Origin: Paractinoplanes polyasparticus
GTDB lineage: Bacteria; Actinomycetota; Actinomycetes; Mycobacteriales; Micromonosporaceae
Reading direction: 5' to 3'
Assembly (NCBI RefSeq): GCF_019710575.1
Contig: NZ_JAHWFK010000019.1
Coordinates: 1-64,000, forward strand
Length of the DNA: 64,000 nucleotides
Position 1 is the stretch's first letter; every line of letters starts with the position of its first letter. Below are positions 24,480 through 33,820 of the stretch, piece by piece. The translations under genes and the position numbers were made by a program. Below the pieces are notes generated by a model, which was not told the DNA's origin, ran no database searches, and saw only the letters and a program-made list of their open reading frames with translations.

Positions 24480-26272
24480 CGGTCCTCCTCGTGCGGCACG
24501 GGCGTCAGCGACCGGGCCTGGGACAGTGCCGCGTCGGCGGCGCGCAGTCTCGCGCGCACCCCGTCGAGCTCTTGTTGTGCGGCGGCGCGGCGGCGGGTGC
24601 GGCCGGCCGCGTCCTCGGCGGCGGCCGCGTCGATCTCGGCGATGTGGGCGTCCAGGTCCCTGAGGCGTTTCTCGACGGCGTCGTCGACGGCCACGCTCAG
24701 GGCGTACTGCAGGTCGGTGAACCGGTTGGCGATCTCGTCGGCGAGGGCGGCGCGGGCCTCGCCGAGCACGTCGCGCAGCCAGATCCGGGCCTGCTGCCGG
24801 TCGGTCTGCACCCGGCGGCGGTACAGCACGTACCCGCCGGCGGCCAGCCCCAGTCCGATCCCGGCGACCGGGATGAGCAGACCGCCGCCGACCGCGAGCA
24901 CGGACGCGCCGAGCATGGCGCCCCGGCCCGCCATGAACGCGATGCCGCCGGCCGACAGGGCGATGAGCAGGTTGTCGGCGGAGCCGTCGCGCGGCGGGGC
25001 GGCGGCCATGGCGTGGCGCAGGGTCGCGTTGAGCCGGCCCAGCATCTCGGCCCGTTCCTTGTCGTCGAACACCGACGCCAGCACCTTCTCGCCGAGAAGT
25101 CCGAACGTCTCCTCCAGACGTTCGGACAGCTGCACGGCGACGGCCTGCAGCTCGGCGTCCAGCTGGTCGGGCAGCTGGGCCAGGGCTTCCCCGCGCCCGG
25201 TGTCGATGCGTTCGGAGAAGTCCTGCTGGACGGCGGCGATGCGGGTGCGCAGGTGGCCGACGGTCTCGACCCGGGCGCGCTGGGTCTCGGTGCTCAGCAG
25301 CAGCGTCCACTGCCGGGACTCGGTGCGTTTGCGGGCGGCCAGGGCGGCCCGCTCGGCGCGCAGCTGAGCGGTGCGGGCGGGGTCGGCTTCCACGGCCCGT
25401 ACGCGGTCGAGGGCCCCCGATTCGAGCCGGAGCAGGTCTCCCCGGGCGGCGCGCAGCACGTTGGCCAGTTGCAGCTGGTGCCCGCGGCCGGCCAGTTCGA
25501 CCAGCGCGTGCTGCAACTCGGCTATCCGCGACGCCTCGATGAGGGCGGCCTGGTCGTCCGGCCCGGCGTCGACGGCCAGCTCGGCCAGCGTCGAGGAGAC
25601 AGCGAACCAGGCCGCCTCGGCGAACCGGGGCGCGTGGGCCTGCAGCAGCGCCTTGTTGTCGTCGAGGATGCGCCGCCACCCCGGATAGGCGTCGACCTTG
25701 GTGAGAGCGAAGACGACGGCGTCGACCCGTTCGCTGGCGGCGACCAGGAAGTCGAGCTCGGGCCGGGACAGCGGCGCCGACGCGTCAGCCACGAACATCA
25801 GCGCGGTGGCCCGTTCCACGGCGGCCAGCGCGACCGCGGTGTGGGCCGGGTCGAGCCCGCCCACGCCCGGGGTGTCGAGCAGGCTGACGTAGCGCAGCAG
25901 CGGCGCCGGGTGGGTGACCTCGATGCGGCGGGCCCGCTGCTCCCCGGTGGCCCATCCGGCGAGCCCGTCGATGACGATCGGCTCGGCCGAACCGGGCAGC
26001 CACGCCCGCGCGCCCGGCTGCCCGGGCACGAACTGCAGATAGGTGGCGGTGGCGACGGCCGCGTCGACCGGGGACAGGCCGGGCACGCCGAGCAGCGCGT
26101 TGATCAGTGAGCTCTTGCCGCGCTTGGTCTCCCCGACGATCACCACCTGGGGCCGGGTCAGCCGGCGGCGGCGCAGCTCGGCCAGCTCGGCGCCCGCGTC
26201 GGGGTCGTGGGTCCGCACGTACGCCAGGGTGTCCTTGACGGCCGTGTCGAGCGCCGCGGTCAGGTCGGTCAT
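24476..26272 (-). CDS. Dynamin-like GTPase with membrane helices (DynB/IniA-like)
   Basis: This is a 598-residue bacterial dynamin-like protein. The GTPase domain has the P-loop GETKRGKSS (47-55), DTPG (133-136) and TKVD (191-194). A long helical stalk follows. Two hydrophobic helices lie at about 434-483 and would insert in the membrane. A C-terminal coiled coil covers about 555-590. This architecture fits the Streptomyces DynB and mycobacterial IniA group, which remodel membrane at septa or under envelope stress. The start ATG overlaps the stop of the first GTPase (ATGA); the two probably act together. Confidence 0.9.
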   Translation of the reverse strand: MTDLTAALDTAVKDTLAYVRTHDPDAGAELAELRRRRLTRPQVVIVGETKRGKSSLINALLGVPGLSPVDAAVATATYLQFVPGQPGARAWLPGSAEPIVIDGLAGWATGEQRARRIEVTHPAPLLRYVSLLDTPGVGGLDPAHTAVALAAVERATALMFVADASAPLSRPELDFLVAASERVDAVVFALTKVDAYPGWRRILDDNKALLQAHAPRFAEAAWFAVSSTLAELAVDAGPDDQAALIEASRIAELQHALVELAGRGHQLQLANVLRAARGDLLRLESGALDRVRAVEADPARTAQLRAERAALAARKRTESRQWTLLLSTETQRARVETVGHLRTRIAAVQQDFSERIDTGRGEALAQLPDQLDAELQAVAVQLSERLEETFGLLGEKVLASVFDDKERAEMLGRLNATLRHAMAAAPPRDGSADNLLIALSAGGIAFMAGRGAMLGASVLAVGGGLLIPVAGIGLGLAAGGYVLYRRRVQTDRQQARIWLRDVLGEARAALADEIANRFTDLQYALSVAVDDAVEKRLRDLDAHIAEIDAAAAEDAAGRTRRRAAAQQELDGVRARLRAADAALSQARSLTPVPHEEDR

Positions 26273-27783
26273 CGCTGCACCTGCGGGCTGCGCAGCTGCT
26301 GGGACAGGATGTGGAAGCCGCGCTGGGCGATCTGCGCGACCCGGGACTGGGCCGGTCCGGCCCCGGCCACCGCGTACACGCGCCACCGGTTGGCCGCGGC
26401 CACCGCGGCGGCGGCCAGCTCGTCGGTGGTCGCCTCGGGCAGCCGCAGGATCCAGCGCGGGTCCTCCGAGGTGGCCAGCCGGGTCAGTTCCTGTTCCCAC
26501 TCCACCGGCATCGGCACCGACCCGGTCGCCACCCGCTGCGCCGCGTCGAGCAGCCGCAGCCGGTGATAGGCGGGATCGCGCAGCAGCCGTTCGACGGCGT
26601 CGCGCAGCCGCTCGCGGTCGCCCTCGTCGCGGGTGTGCCCGGCCAGCCGCTCGAGCCGCGCCAGCGCCCACCCGGCCTTGATCGCGTCCGAGCGCCAGCG
26701 GAACGTCTCCTGCAGGGTGTGCCGCAGCCGCGGGAACCCGGACGCGGCGACCAGGCGGCGCACCAGTTCCCCGGTGGACAGGTTCCGATCGGCCGCCAGC
26801 TGGGACAGGGCGAAACCGATGCCGTACAGGTCGAGCAGGGTCAGCAGCCGTTCCCGCTGCTCGGCGCCGACCGGGCCCGGCCGGGTGCGGAACAGGTCGG
26901 CCGACGCCGTAAGGATGCGCAGCTCGGCTGCGGGCAGCTCGGACAGCCGCTGCAACGCGTCGCGGTCGGCCCCGGTCAACCGGCCCGACTCGCCGGTCTC
27001 GGCCAGCAGCCCCACCACCGGCACGACGTCGGAGACCGTGCGGGCCAGCAGGGTGGCCTGCTGCTCGGCCAGCGGCGCAGCCACCGGCCACGGGTCGCCG
27101 GCCCCGCCGACCAGGGTGTCGGCCTTGCCGAACACGCCCAGCGCGTTGATCGGGCTCGACGCCAGCCGGGACGAGGCGTCGCGGAACGCCTCCAGGGCAC
27201 GCAGGTCGTCGGCCCGCACGGCCTGGGTGAACACGTAGACGACAGCCTCGGCCGCGGCGACCTCACCGGCCGAGTCGGCGTCGATGTCGGCGTCGAACGG
27301 GGCGGTGGACACGCCGACGGCCTCCTCGGCGCGGGCGCTGACGACCGTGTCGGTCGACGCCAGGCCCGGGGTGTCGACGACCGTCAGGTCGCGCAGCTTC
27401 TCACTGGTGAGGGTGACATCCACGTACGCCACCCGGGACGCGGGCACCCCGAGCCGCTGCGGGATCATGCCGTCGTCGTCCAGCGGCAGGCTGCGGCGCA
27501 CCCCGTCGCGGCACACCACATCGACCCGGTCGGCCGGCCCGTAACGGAACCGGGTGACCACCCGCGTGCACTCGCCGACCGCCGTCGGGGCCACCCGGCG
27601 CCCGATCAACGCGTTGACGAGTGTCGACTTTCCGGCTTTCAGACGACCTGCGATAGCAACGCGTAGCGGCTCGCCGAGTCGATCGCGGATCTGTATGAGC
27701 TGGCCACCGGCCTCTTTGCCGACACGGGGCACCATTTCGTCACAGAGCGTCGCTACGCTGGCGCTCAGCGGGCCACTCACCAC
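26269..27783 (-). CDS. Dynamin-like GTPase without membrane helices (DynA/IniC-like)
   Basis: This is a 504-residue dynamin-family GTPase. The P-loop GRLKAGKST is at 46-54 and DTPG at 137-140; the G4 element is GKAD (219-222) instead of the usual TKxD, a mild deviation. The C-terminal two thirds is alpha-helical without membrane segments. It is the first gene of the dynamin operon, divergent from the LuxR-type regulator across 143 bp. GTG at 27783 or 27780 may be used. It likely forms a heteromeric membrane-remodelling complex with the second GTPase. Confidence 0.9.
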   Translation of the reverse strand: MVSGPLSASVATLCDEMVPRVGKEAGGQLIQIRDRLGEPLRVAIAGRLKAGKSTLVNALIGRRVAPTAVGECTRVVTRFRYGPADRVDVVCRDGVRRSLPLDDDGMIPQRLGVPASRVAYVDVTLTSEKLRDLTVVDTPGLASTDTVVSARAEEAVGVSTAPFDADIDADSAGEVAAAEAVVYVFTQAVRADDLRALEAFRDASSRLASSPINALGVFGKADTLVGGAGDPWPVAAPLAEQQATLLARTVSDVVPVVGLLAETGESGRLTGADRDALQRLSELPAAELRILTASADLFRTRPGPVGAEQRERLLTLLDLYGIGFALSQLAADRNLSTGELVRRLVAASGFPRLRHTLQETFRWRSDAIKAGWALARLERLAGHTRDEGDRERLRDAVERLLRDPAYHRLRLLDAAQRVATGSVPMPVEWEQELTRLATSEDPRWILRLPEATTDELAAAAVAAANRWRVYAVAGAGPAQSRVAQIAQRGFHILSQQLRSPQVQR

Positions 27784-27926
27784 GACTCGTCAGCCGGGCA
27801 CACTGTCGGAGAGAATGTGCAGACCACGGCGGGTGTCACGGCCGGCCCTCCCTGCGTGTCGGGGCGGGCCGCAAAGGTCACCCGCCGCAGGAACAGCCTA
27901 CGGACAGCGCATGAGCAGGGGATCCC

Positions 27927-30900
27927 GTGTTCGTGCCACGCCGGATCTATTCGGGGGGAGGGGGTCAGGTGGCGGAAGCGCTGCGTCAGGCCGCCGCCAT
28001 GCTGCAACGCCCCGGTCTCGTCGTGCTGACCGGCCCGCCCGGCTGCGGCCGGAGCACGGCGCTGCGCGAGATCGCCGCCTCGGTGCCCGGGCCCGTGCAC
28101 GCCGGCGGCGGGCTCGCGATGCTGCAGACCGTGCCCGCGCTCGCCCTGTCGCGAGCCGTGCGCGCCCGGCTGCCCGCCGACGACGTGCACCTGCTGGCCG
28201 AGGCGGTCCGCTCCCGGGTGCGGGGCGGGCTGCTGGTTCTCGACGACCTGCACTACGCCGACCCGGCCACCCTGGCCGCGCTGCCGCTGCTGGCCGCCCG
28301 CTGCCGGGTGCTCACCGCCGTGCGCACACCGCACCGCCTGCCCGCCGCGGCCGTCGAAGCGCTCCGAACGGCGGCGACCGCGTGGATCGAGGTGCCGCCG
28401 CTCGACCGTGCGGCCGCGCTCGACCTGGCCCGCCGCAGCGCCGGCCACCTCGACGAGGCGACCGTGGCCGCGGTGACCGACCGGGCCGGCGGCAACCCCC
28501 TCGCCGTGACGGCGCTGGCCCGCCAGGCCGCCGCGGGCCGCGCCGCGTCCGGCCCCGACATCGACCAGGTGGCGTACGCGATCGCCACCGCCCTGGCCGA
28601 CCTGCCGCGCCCGGCCCGCACGGCGCTGGCCGCGCTCGGCCTGCTCGGCCGCCCCGCCCCCGCCGCCCTGCTCGGCCCCGGCGCCACCGACCTGCTCGCG
28701 GCCGGCCTGATCGCCCCCGCCTCCGTCCTGCTCGGCGCCACCCCGCCGTCCCTGGGCGCCGCTCCCGGTGATGCTTCGTCGCCGCCGGGCCTGCGGTCTC
28801 CGTCCGCCAACGCCGTGCCTCCTGGCGGCGCCTCGGCAGCGGCGGCCGCCGCTGCCGGTGATGCTTCGTCGCCGCCGGGCCTGCGGTCTCCGTCGGCCGA
28901 CGCTGTGCTTACCGGCGGCGGCGAGCTGTTGCTGCCGGTGTCGTCCTATGTGGCCGAGACCGCGGCCGGGCTGCTCGACGCGGCCGCCCGGGTCGAGCTG
29001 CACACGCGGCTGGCCGAGCTCACCCCGCCCGCCGAGGCGGCCCGCCACCTGGCGGCCGCCGGCGACCTCATGGGGGCACACCGGCGAGCCCTGGTGGCCG
29101 CCGACCTGGCCTCGGGTGGTGACCGGGCAGCGTTGCTGCTGTTCGCCTGCGAACTGGACGTGCCGATCGACGCGCGGGTGCGGCTGGCGGCGGCCGACGC
29201 GGCCCTGACCGCCGGACGCCCGGCCGCCGCGGCCCGGGTGCTGCAGACCGGCGAACCGCTCGGCCCCGAGGCCGACGTGCTGCGCGGCGAAGCCCTGTTG
29301 CAGGCGGGCGACCCGGCCGGGGCCCGCGCCGCGGTCCGGTCGGTGCCCGACGCCGCCACCGGCCCGGTGCTGGCCGCCCGCGACCGGGTGCTGCTGCTGG
29401 CCGAACTGGCCGCCGACCCGTCGGCCGCCCAGGACCTGGCCGGCAAGGTCAACGCCCGCCATCCGCATCCGTCGCCGGGCGTGGCGGCCGCGCTGGCCGC
29501 CGTGCAGGCCCATTTCCGCACGCCCGGGTGGGACGTCGCCCTGGCCGCGGCCGCCCGCAGCGGCGACCCGCTGATCGCCCGCTGGTCGGCGTGGCTGCTC
29601 GTGGAGCAACTGGGCGCCGACGGCAGGCTCACCGACGCGGCCGACGCGGCCCTGGCCGCCGCCCGCGACAGCGCCGCCGACCTCGCCTACGGCTGGCAGA
29701 CCCGCTTCACCGCGGCCGCCGACTGGGCCCTGGCCCTGCACGGCTCGCTGCCCGGCGACCTGGTCGCCCACTCGGTCGCGCCCGCCGCATCGCCGGGCCC
29801 AGCGTCGGATCCGGCCGCGGCGCCGTCGCCCGGGCCGGGCGGTGCTCACGCCGCATCGTCGCCCTACCTGAGCACCGGCTCGGCGGGCGGCTCGGCTCCT
29901 TCGGGTGCTCACGCCGCATCGTCGCCCCACTCAGGAGCCACCTCGACAGGCGAGCCTGCTCCTTTCGGGCCGTCTGCGGCAACAGGTCGGTCCGTACCCG
30001 CGTCCCCGTCCTACCCGGGTGCCGGCTCGACGGGTACGCCGCCACCTTCCGGGCCGGCGGCATCGCTGCACTCGAGCACTGGCTCGAACGCTCCCTCCGA
30101 GCCGGGCGCGGTGGCCTACGGTTCCGGCGCGGCCGGCGTGCGGGCCGGGGGCGGCGTTGCGGCCGGGTCTGCGGTGGCGGCACGGATGTGGGACGGGGCT
30201 GACGGCGTACTGAAGCGGGCTTCGAACTTGACCGACCGGGCGCTGCCGGACGAGGCGCGCGGGTATGCGACCGCGGCGGCGGCGCTGATCGAGGCCGACA
30301 CCGGGTTGCTGGCGGCGGCGCGGGCGCATCTGGACGCGGCGGGGACGGCGCATCCGGCGACTGCGTGGGTCGCTCAGGAGACGGCGTGGCTCGACGGGCA
30401 ACCGGAACGGGCCGCGCAGAACGCCGCGCCGGGGGCGGCCGGGCTGCTGGCCGGGCTGCACGCGATCACCGCGCAGTGGGCGGCCCACGATCTGGGGGAA
30501 CTTTCCGCCCAGCCGCTTCCGGGCGGGCTTCCGGCTGCCGCCCGGCGTACGCTGACCGCCTGGGCCACCGGCACCGGCTTCACCGCCGCCGCGGAGAGCT
30601 GGCGGCCTGTCGCCCTGCGGGAGCGGATCCGGTGCCTGCTCGCCGCCGGGGTGACCGACACCGACCCCGCCCGGGCTGTCGCCGCGCTGCTCTCCGCCGA
30701 GCAGCTCGCCGACGCGGCCGGGCTGACCGTGCTGGCCGGCCGGGCCCGCCGCGGTCTGCGCCGCCACCACGTGCACCGCGACACCCGCAGCCCGCGGTCG
30801 GGCGACCAGCTGACCCGCCGCGAGAACGACGTGCTGCGGCTGGTCGCCGCCGGCGAGCCCACTCGCCGGATAGCGGGCCAGCTCGGCATCTCGGCCGAGA

Positions 30901-31040
30901 CGGTCGACACCCACATCCGTGCCGGCATGCGCAAGCTCGGCGCACGGACCCGTACCGAAGCAGCCGCCCTGGCCTTCGCCACCCACCCATCAGAAATCGA
31001 TACGAATGATACGAATGACTCGCACAAGGATGGCCGGTGA
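27927..31040 (+). CDS. Large LuxR-family ATPase regulator (LAL type)
   Basis: This is a 1037-residue regulator with an N-terminal AAA-type ATPase and a C-terminal LuxR helix-turn-helix at about 961-1018 ('LTRRENDVLRLVAAGEPTRR'). Walker A is GPPGCGRST (36-44), with Arg42 in place of the essential Lys, so ATP hydrolysis may be impaired. Walker B is 'GGLLVLDDLHYAD'. Two low-complexity inserts break the protein: about residues 272-320, with a repeated peptide, and about 615-735, rich in Pro, Ser, Gly and Ala. GTG at 27927 follows AGGGG. It is divergent from the dynamin operon, its most likely target. Confidence 0.88.
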   Translation: MFVPRRIYSGGGGQVAEALRQAAAMLQRPGLVVLTGPPGCGRSTALREIAASVPGPVHAGGGLAMLQTVPALALSRAVRARLPADDVHLLAEAVRSRVRGGLLVLDDLHYADPATLAALPLLAARCRVLTAVRTPHRLPAAAVEALRTAATAWIEVPPLDRAAALDLARRSAGHLDEATVAAVTDRAGGNPLAVTALARQAAAGRAASGPDIDQVAYAIATALADLPRPARTALAALGLLGRPAPAALLGPGATDLLAAGLIAPASVLLGATPPSLGAAPGDASSPPGLRSPSANAVPPGGASAAAAAAAGDASSPPGLRSPSADAVLTGGGELLLPVSSYVAETAAGLLDAAARVELHTRLAELTPPAEAARHLAAAGDLMGAHRRALVAADLASGGDRAALLLFACELDVPIDARVRLAAADAALTAGRPAAAARVLQTGEPLGPEADVLRGEALLQAGDPAGARAAVRSVPDAATGPVLAARDRVLLLAELAADPSAAQDLAGKVNARHPHPSPGVAAALAAVQAHFRTPGWDVALAAAARSGDPLIARWSAWLLVEQLGADGRLTDAADAALAAARDSAADLAYGWQTRFTAAADWALALHGSLPGDLVAHSVAPAASPGPASDPAAAPSPGPGGAHAASSPYLSTGSAGGSAPSGAHAASSPHSGATSTGEPAPFGPSAATGRSVPASPSYPGAGSTGTPPPSGPAASLHSSTGSNAPSEPGAVAYGSGAAGVRAGGGVAAGSAVAARMWDGADGVLKRASNLTDRALPDEARGYATAAAALIEADTGLLAAARAHLDAAGTAHPATAWVAQETAWLDGQPERAAQNAAPGAAGLLAGLHAITAQWAAHDLGELSAQPLPGGLPAAARRTLTAWATGTGFTAAAESWRPVALRERIRCLLAAGVTDTDPARAVAALLSAEQLADAAGLTVLAGRARRGLRRHHVHRDTRSPRSGDQLTRRENDVLRLVAAGEPTRRIAGQLGISAETVDTHIRAGMRKLGARTRTEAAALAFATHPSEIDTNDTNDSHKDGR
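28756..28906 (+). repeat. 90-bp period in-frame direct repeat in the LAL gene
   Basis: A segment of about 55 bp starting near 28759 recurs near 28849 with only a few changes. It encodes GDASSPPGLRSPSA twice in the first low-complexity insert. A second repeated peptide, GAHAASSP, is encoded near 29842 and 29912. These are in frame and keep the long ORF open. Confidence 0.8.
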
Positions 31041-31582
31041 CCAGACAGCCCGACGCTCCTCGCCACGTCGTCGCCAATCACGGCGACGCCGACACCGTGA
31101 TACGCCGGCTCACCCGGGACGGCTGGGTGCCGCGCGACGGGTTCGCCCTGCCCGACCCCGCGTGGGACGTCACGGGCAGTCGCCTGGTCCTGCACGGCCG
31201 GGTGGGTGATCCCGACACCCTGCAACTGGCGGTGCTGGCCGCCGCCCGCGGCGCCGGCATCGTCGCCGTGTGCGACGCCGAGTCGCAGCTGGGCCGGGCT
31301 CTGATCGACGACCTGGGCCGCCTGGGCCCGGTCAACCAGGGTGTCGCCGAGCCGGCCGGCGATCAGAACTCGGTGGCCGACCTGGTCCCCGAGCAGCGGG
31401 CCCTGCTCGACCGTCTGGCCGCGGGTGACACGATTGCCGCCGCGGCCGCCGCCGAGTTCCTGTCCTTGCGCACCGCCAACCGCCGAATCGCCGAGGCCCG
31501 GGCCATGTTCGGCGTCCGCACCACCCGCGAAGCCGTCCTGGCCTATCTGCGCCAGCGCGGCGCACCACCGCGGCAGCACTGA
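31037..31582 (+). CDS. Small LuxR-type HTH protein coupled to the LAL regulator
   Basis: This is a 181-residue protein. The N-terminal half resembles a degenerate receiver-like fold without a phosphorylatable Asp motif. The C-terminal half 'LVPEQRALLDRLAAGDTIAA' and 'FLSLRTANRRIAEARAMFGV' is a LuxR-like helix-turn-helix. GTG at 31037 overlaps the LAL stop (GTGA). Such orphan 'helix-turn-helix transcriptional regulator' partners are common beside LAL genes and may heterodimerise or act downstream. Confidence 0.8.
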   Translation: MTRQPDAPRHVVANHGDADTVIRRLTRDGWVPRDGFALPDPAWDVTGSRLVLHGRVGDPDTLQLAVLAAARGAGIVAVCDAESQLGRALIDDLGRLGPVNQGVAEPAGDQNSVADLVPEQRALLDRLAAGDTIAAAAAAEFLSLRTANRRIAEARAMFGVRTTREAVLAYLRQRGAPPRQH

Positions 31583-31648
31583 GACCGACGCGACGGCTCG
31601 GCCGCCAACGAGCCCGTCACGCCCCGCTCGACCACCGTTCGTGAGCAG

Positions 31649-32199
31649 TCACCAGGCGCCGCCACAACGCGGCCCGCTCGGCCCGGTCACCTCGCCGAGA
31701 GTGAGCCCGAACAGATCACCCAGAGCTGCGAAGTAGTCCGCCGGCTCGTCCGCGGCCGTCCGGGTGATCGTCTCCGCGACCCGTGTCAGCGTCAGACCAC
31801 GCAGCACGCCGGCGCCGCCCACGTCCCGGCGCTGCGCCGTCGCCGTCCGCACGAAGCCCGAATCCGGCCAGGTCCACAAGTGTTCGTGCCTGGCGGCGAA
31901 GGCTTCCATCGGTACGGCCGGGGCCCGGAATTCCATGCCGGCGAACCCGCCCCGCCGGTCGTGGTCGAACCGCCAGCCGCCACGCTCCGCTCCGGATGCC
32001 CGCAGACCGTAGGTGAACGGCCCCTGTCGATGTTCACCCTCGGTCAGCGGCAGCGGTTCGTACAGCGCGTCACCGAGACCGACGTCGACCAGCCACCGCC
32101 CGCTTGCCGGCTGGGCACGCAGCCCGTCGGCGCTGGGCGGCGCACCCGCCAGGTGGCTCAGCCGAGCCGCCGCAGATAGGCGTCCACTTCAGTCGGCAC
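31649..32199 (-). pseudogene. Arylamine N-acetyltransferase with internal deletion
   Basis: GTG at 32199 overlaps the methyltransferase stop and opens MPTEVDAYLRRLG, a normal NAT N-terminus, but meets TGA at 32158-32160. In another frame the sequence continues SHLAG, then 'RWLVDVGLGDALYEPLPL' and on to a complete NAT C-terminal half with 'DSGFVRTATAQRRD' and 'LRGLTLTR', ending at 31649. About 85 codons, including the RGGYCFE active-site Cys segment, are missing and the junction is out of frame. The gene cannot make an active enzyme. Confidence 0.78.
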
Positions 32200-32995
32200 G
32201 CCGCGCTGTCTGCAGCATGTTCAGGTAGTACTTGCGGACGGTCCCCGACGGGCGGGCCGCGATCATGCGGCGGATCTCGGCGAACAACGCCTCCCGCTGT
32301 CCGGGCGACGCGGCGATGTGCCCGGAGTAGGTCGACAGCAGGGCCAGATACTGGTCTGCCGTGTAGTCCTGGGACCAGACGTAGCGGCGCACGACCGGCG
32401 GGTCGAAGAGCCCGCTGCCGATGATCGCCTCGACGTCGGGGTCGGCGAACGCCTCGGGCGGTTCCGGGCCGTCGCTGCCGTCGCCCAGGCCGAGCCGTTC
32501 GTACACGGGCTGGACCTGGTTGAAGAAGTCGTCGCCGCCGGCCGGGCACACGTGTGTGGTGGCGACAATCGCCAGGTGGCCGCCGGGACGCAGCAACTCC
32601 GCGGCCCGCCGGTAGGCGACGTGAGGATCCAGCCAGTGCCACGACGTCGCCGCCAGGACGAGGTCGAACGGTTCCCGGCCGTCGGCGACCCACTGTTCGA
32701 ACGGCGACCCGACGACCTCGACGGCGCCGCGCCCGGCCAGGACCCGGCGCGCCACCGCGGCCAGTTCCCGTCCCGGTTCCAGAGTCACCACGTTCCACCC
32801 CCGGTCGAGCAGGCTGCGGGTGGCCTGCCCGGTGCCGGTCCCGATCTCCAGCACCCGGGCGCCGGGGCCCGGGTGACCGCTCAGCTGCGCGAGGTCGTCG
32901 AACAGCTCGCCGGGATACCCGGGGCGGACCTGCTCGTACAGCTCGGCGGCCGTGTCGAAAGTGGCGGCCAGTCCGGTGTAGGGGCCTGTCGTCAT
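32189..32995 (-). CDS. Class I SAM-dependent methyltransferase
   Basis: This is a 268-residue Methyltransf_11-type enzyme. SAM-binding motif I is VLEIGTGTGQAT (about residues 48-59), the acidic post-I strand ends in 'VVTLEPG', and the motif IV region is 'FDLVLAATSWHWLDP', typical of small-molecule methyltransferases. ATG at 32995 gives the usual N-terminus 'AATFDTAAELYEQVRPGYP'. It lies upstream of, and once was coupled to, the broken NAT gene. Substrate unknown. Confidence 0.93.
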   Translation of the reverse strand: MTTGPYTGLAATFDTAAELYEQVRPGYPGELFDDLAQLSGHPGPGARVLEIGTGTGQATRSLLDRGWNVVTLEPGRELAAVARRVLAGRGAVEVVGSPFEQWVADGREPFDLVLAATSWHWLDPHVAYRRAAELLRPGGHLAIVATTHVCPAGGDDFFNQVQPVYERLGLGDGSDGPEPPEAFADPDVEAIIGSGLFDPPVVRRYVWSQDYTADQYLALLSTYSGHIAASPGQREALFAEIRRMIAARPSGTVRKYYLNMLQTARRAD

Positions 32996-33055
32996 CGCGG
33001 AACTCTCCCAGAAAATCGCTGTCCGGCAACCGAGGCCCGATGGTAGACAGCCCCG

Positions 33056-33820
33056 GTGCAAAGAACACTCGAGTTCCCCGACCTGGTGACGCTGATCGAC
33101 GAGCGGTCGGCGGCCTTCCGGACGGCTCTGGCCGCGGCGCCCACCCTCGACGTGACAGTGCCGTCGTGCCCCGAATGGACGTTGTTCGAGCTGGCGCGTC
33201 ACCTGGGGGAGGGGCGGCAGGCCTGGGCCGCCACCGTCGCCGCGGGCCCGGGTGCGACGTCGAAGGCCCCGCCGGGCGGCCCGGCCGCGCCCCACGATCG
33301 TGAAGCGCTGACGGCCTGGCTGGCTTCGTCGACCCAGCTGCTGATCGACGCGCTGCGGGAGGCCGGGCCCGATCGTGGCTGCTGGACGTGGTGGGGTGAC
33401 TCCCAGTCCCCGCAGAACAGCGCCGCCGTCGCCCGGCACCAGCTGCAAGAGGTCGCGGTGCACACCTACGACGCGCAGCTCACGGTGGGGGAGGCGCAGC
33501 CGCTGCCGGTCGACGTGGCCCTCGACGGCGTCGACGATTTCCTGTCCACCTGCTGCGCGACGACAGCCGCGTGGCCGCACGAACCGGCCACGCTCGACTA
33601 CCACGCCACCGAGGGCCGCTCCTGGCGCGTGGAGCTCTCGGCCGCCGGCGCCCGGACCGGGCGTGCGCCCGCCGACGGCGCCCCCGCCACGGCGGCTGCC
33701 TCGGGCACGGCCGGTGAGCTGGTGCTGCTGTTCTACGGCCGCATCCCGCTGGACGCGCTGAAGCTGCAGGGCGACACCCGCGTCTTCGACCAGATCATCG
33801 CCTGGGACCCGAGCCTGTGA
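33056..33820 (+). CDS. Mycothiol-dependent maleylpyruvate isomerase-like (DinB fold) protein
   Basis: This is a 254-residue protein of the MDMPI group. The N-terminal domain begins with 'VPSCPEWTLFELARHLGEG', with its metal-site His, and 'ARHQLQEVAVHTYDAQL' supplies the further His/Glu/His/Asp cluster; a C-terminal MDMPI domain follows. Proteins of this type are widespread in mycothiol-making actinobacteria as thiol transferases or isomerases. The gene is divergent from the methyltransferase with 60 bp between. GTG start at 33056. Confidence 0.88.
   Translation: MQRTLEFPDLVTLIDERSAAFRTALAAAPTLDVTVPSCPEWTLFELARHLGEGRQAWAATVAAGPGATSKAPPGGPAAPHDREALTAWLASSTQLLIDALREAGPDRGCWTWWGDSQSPQNSAAVARHQLQEVAVHTYDAQLTVGEAQPLPVDVALDGVDDFLSTCCATTAAWPHEPATLDYHATEGRSWRVELSAAGARTGRAPADGAPATAAASGTAGELVLLFYGRIPLDALKLQGDTRVFDQIIAWDPSL

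Noticed and set aside
24480..25679. Long N-terminal extension of the acidic dynamin-operon protein
   Set aside because: It would run in another frame of the same strand through the dynamin gene and is Arg/Pro-rich; ATG 24479 with ATGA overlap is natural.
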